DNA of 14,606 bases from CAVLCC01 sp963624975 (GTDB lineage Bacteria; Actinomycetota; Coriobacteriia; Coriobacteriales; CADBOM01). The position numbers and the translations under genes were made by a program. The DNA is taken from contig CAVFRF010000070.1 of NCBI GenBank assembly GCA_963624975.1, positions 1 to 14,606 on the forward strand, read 5' to 3'. Shown in pieces: positions 14,047-14,606 of this stretch (positions are counted from its first letter, which is position 1; each line of letters opens with the position of its first letter). Under the pieces are notes generated by a model. It worked only from the letters and a program-made list of their open reading frames with translations. It searched no databases and had not been told where the DNA came from.

Positions 14047-14514
14047 TTACGCCTCGATCTGGCGGATGAGGTTGACCATCTCTATGGCGCCCTCGGCGCA
14101 CTCCGAACCCTTGTTGCCGGCCTTCGTGCCCGCACGCTCGATGGCCTGCTCGATGGTATCGGTGGTGAGCACGCCGAACATCACCGGCACGCCGCTCTCC
14201 AGCGAAGTTGCCGCAACGCCCTTCGACACCTCGGCGGCCACGAAGTCGAAGTGAGGGGTCGCACCGCGAATCACCGCACCCAGGCAGATCACCGCGTCGT
14301 ACCTGCCGCTATCGGCCATCTTCTTGGCGATGAGCGGGATCTCGAAAGCACCCGGCACCCACGCCAGCTCGATGTCGTCGTCCTTCACGCCGCGGCGCTT
14401 GAGGCCATCCTCCGCCCCGCTGATGAGCTTCGAGACGATGAACTCGTTGAACCTCGCGGCCACGATCGCCACCTTGATGTCCTGCGAAACCAGCTTGCCT
14501 TCCAGCGTCTTCAT
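14047..14514 (-). CDS. ribH: 6,7-dimethyl-8-ribityllumazine synthase
   Basis: RibH condenses 5-amino-6-ribitylaminouracil with 3,4-dihydroxy-2-butanone-4-phosphate to lumazine, the precursor of riboflavin; the enzyme usually forms icosahedral or pentameric shells. The 155-residue length is typical. Visible family motifs are ARFNEF (20-25), WVPGAFEIP (52-60), GAVIRGATPHFDFV with the catalytic His88, FGVLTTDT (113-120) and AGNKGSECA (132-140). AAGGAG lies 7 bases before the ATG. It converges on metX-metW with 8 bases between stop codons and no room for a separate terminator. Other riboflavin genes may lie upstream, outside the window. Confidence 0.97.
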   Translation of the reverse strand: MKTLEGKLVSQDIKVAIVAARFNEFIVSKLISGAEDGLKRRGVKDDDIELAWVPGAFEIPLIAKKMADSGRYDAVICLGAVIRGATPHFDFVAAEVSKGVAATSLESGVPVMFGVLTTDTIEQAIERAGTKAGNKGSECAEGAIEMVNLIRQIEA

Positions 14515-14546
14515 GATGTTCTCCTTGTCTGTAACCTATTGACTCT

Positions 14547-14606
14547 CCAGATGCCGACGTGGGGTGTGTCGGACAGGCGACTTCTGCAGCGAAGCGAAGC
14601 CTGAGC
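14547..14606 (+). repeat. long-hairpin repeat, 5' half of a copy cut by the window edge
   Basis: 14547-14587 aligns without gaps to 67-107 of the left copy at about three quarters of the positions, with GGGGTGTGTC (14561-14570) and GGCGACTT (14576-14583) identical. The linker hairpin differs in bases but still folds: CTTC (14581-14584) with GAAG (14596-14599) and an inner GC pair. It ends at CCTGAGC (14600-14606), identical to 21-27-like positions of the left copies. The element stands just upstream of ribH in the same strand orientation as the copies at 1-165. Confidence 0.7.

Noticed and set aside
14515..14606. FMN riboswitch upstream of ribH
   Set aside because: The conserved FMN-element blocks are not seen in the 92 bases available, and the stretch is taken up by the hairpin repeat.

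Overview
The window is high-GC bacterial DNA with dense, short-spaced genes and mostly clear AGGAGG-type ribosome binding sites. The gene content (PBP1a-type enzyme with a Gly/Ser tail, rplM-rpsI-glmM cluster, a fused MetX-MetW protein, high-GC codon use) suggests an actinomycetote, most likely a member of the Coriobacteriia/Eggerthellales. That placement is inference from gene style, not from a search.

Layout. 1-165 holds one and a half copies of a long hairpin repeat; another half copy lies at the right edge (14547-14606). A bifunctional class A penicillin-binding protein follows (305-2470, +) with a strong terminator. 2471-3140 is a gene-free stretch with short tandem and direct repeats and a 230-bp near-palindromic element (2803-3032) that looks like a MITE or IS relic. 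On the minus strand then come rplM, rpsI and glmM (5436 down to 3141), with a promoter and hairpin leader ahead of rplM and a terminator after glmM. A small YtxH-type envelope protein (5723-6118, -) with its own terminator precedes a plus-strand flippase-like membrane protein (6405-7421), which shares a bidirectional terminator with the next minus-strand cluster.

12030 down to 7548 (-) reads purE, a CorC/HlyC-type CBS protein, a small protein resembling the N-terminal domain of cyanophycin synthetase, a PLP aminotransferase, and a divergent D-Ala-D-Ala ligase. The first three are nearly contiguous and probably co-transcribed. Divergent from purE is the fused metX-metW gene (12152-14038, +), which ends 8 bp from the end of ribH (14047-14514, -).

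Functionally, three genes serve peptidoglycan synthesis (PBP1a, GlmM making glucosamine-1-phosphate, Ddl). The rest are housekeeping genes for translation, purine, methionine and riboflavin synthesis, plus envelope genes of uncertain role. The least explained items are the long-hairpin repeat family at both window edges, the 230-bp palindromic element, the stand-alone cyanophycin-synthetase-N-like protein, and active-site substitutions in Ddl and PurE. No tRNA, rRNA, CRISPR array, intact transposase or prophage gene was seen.
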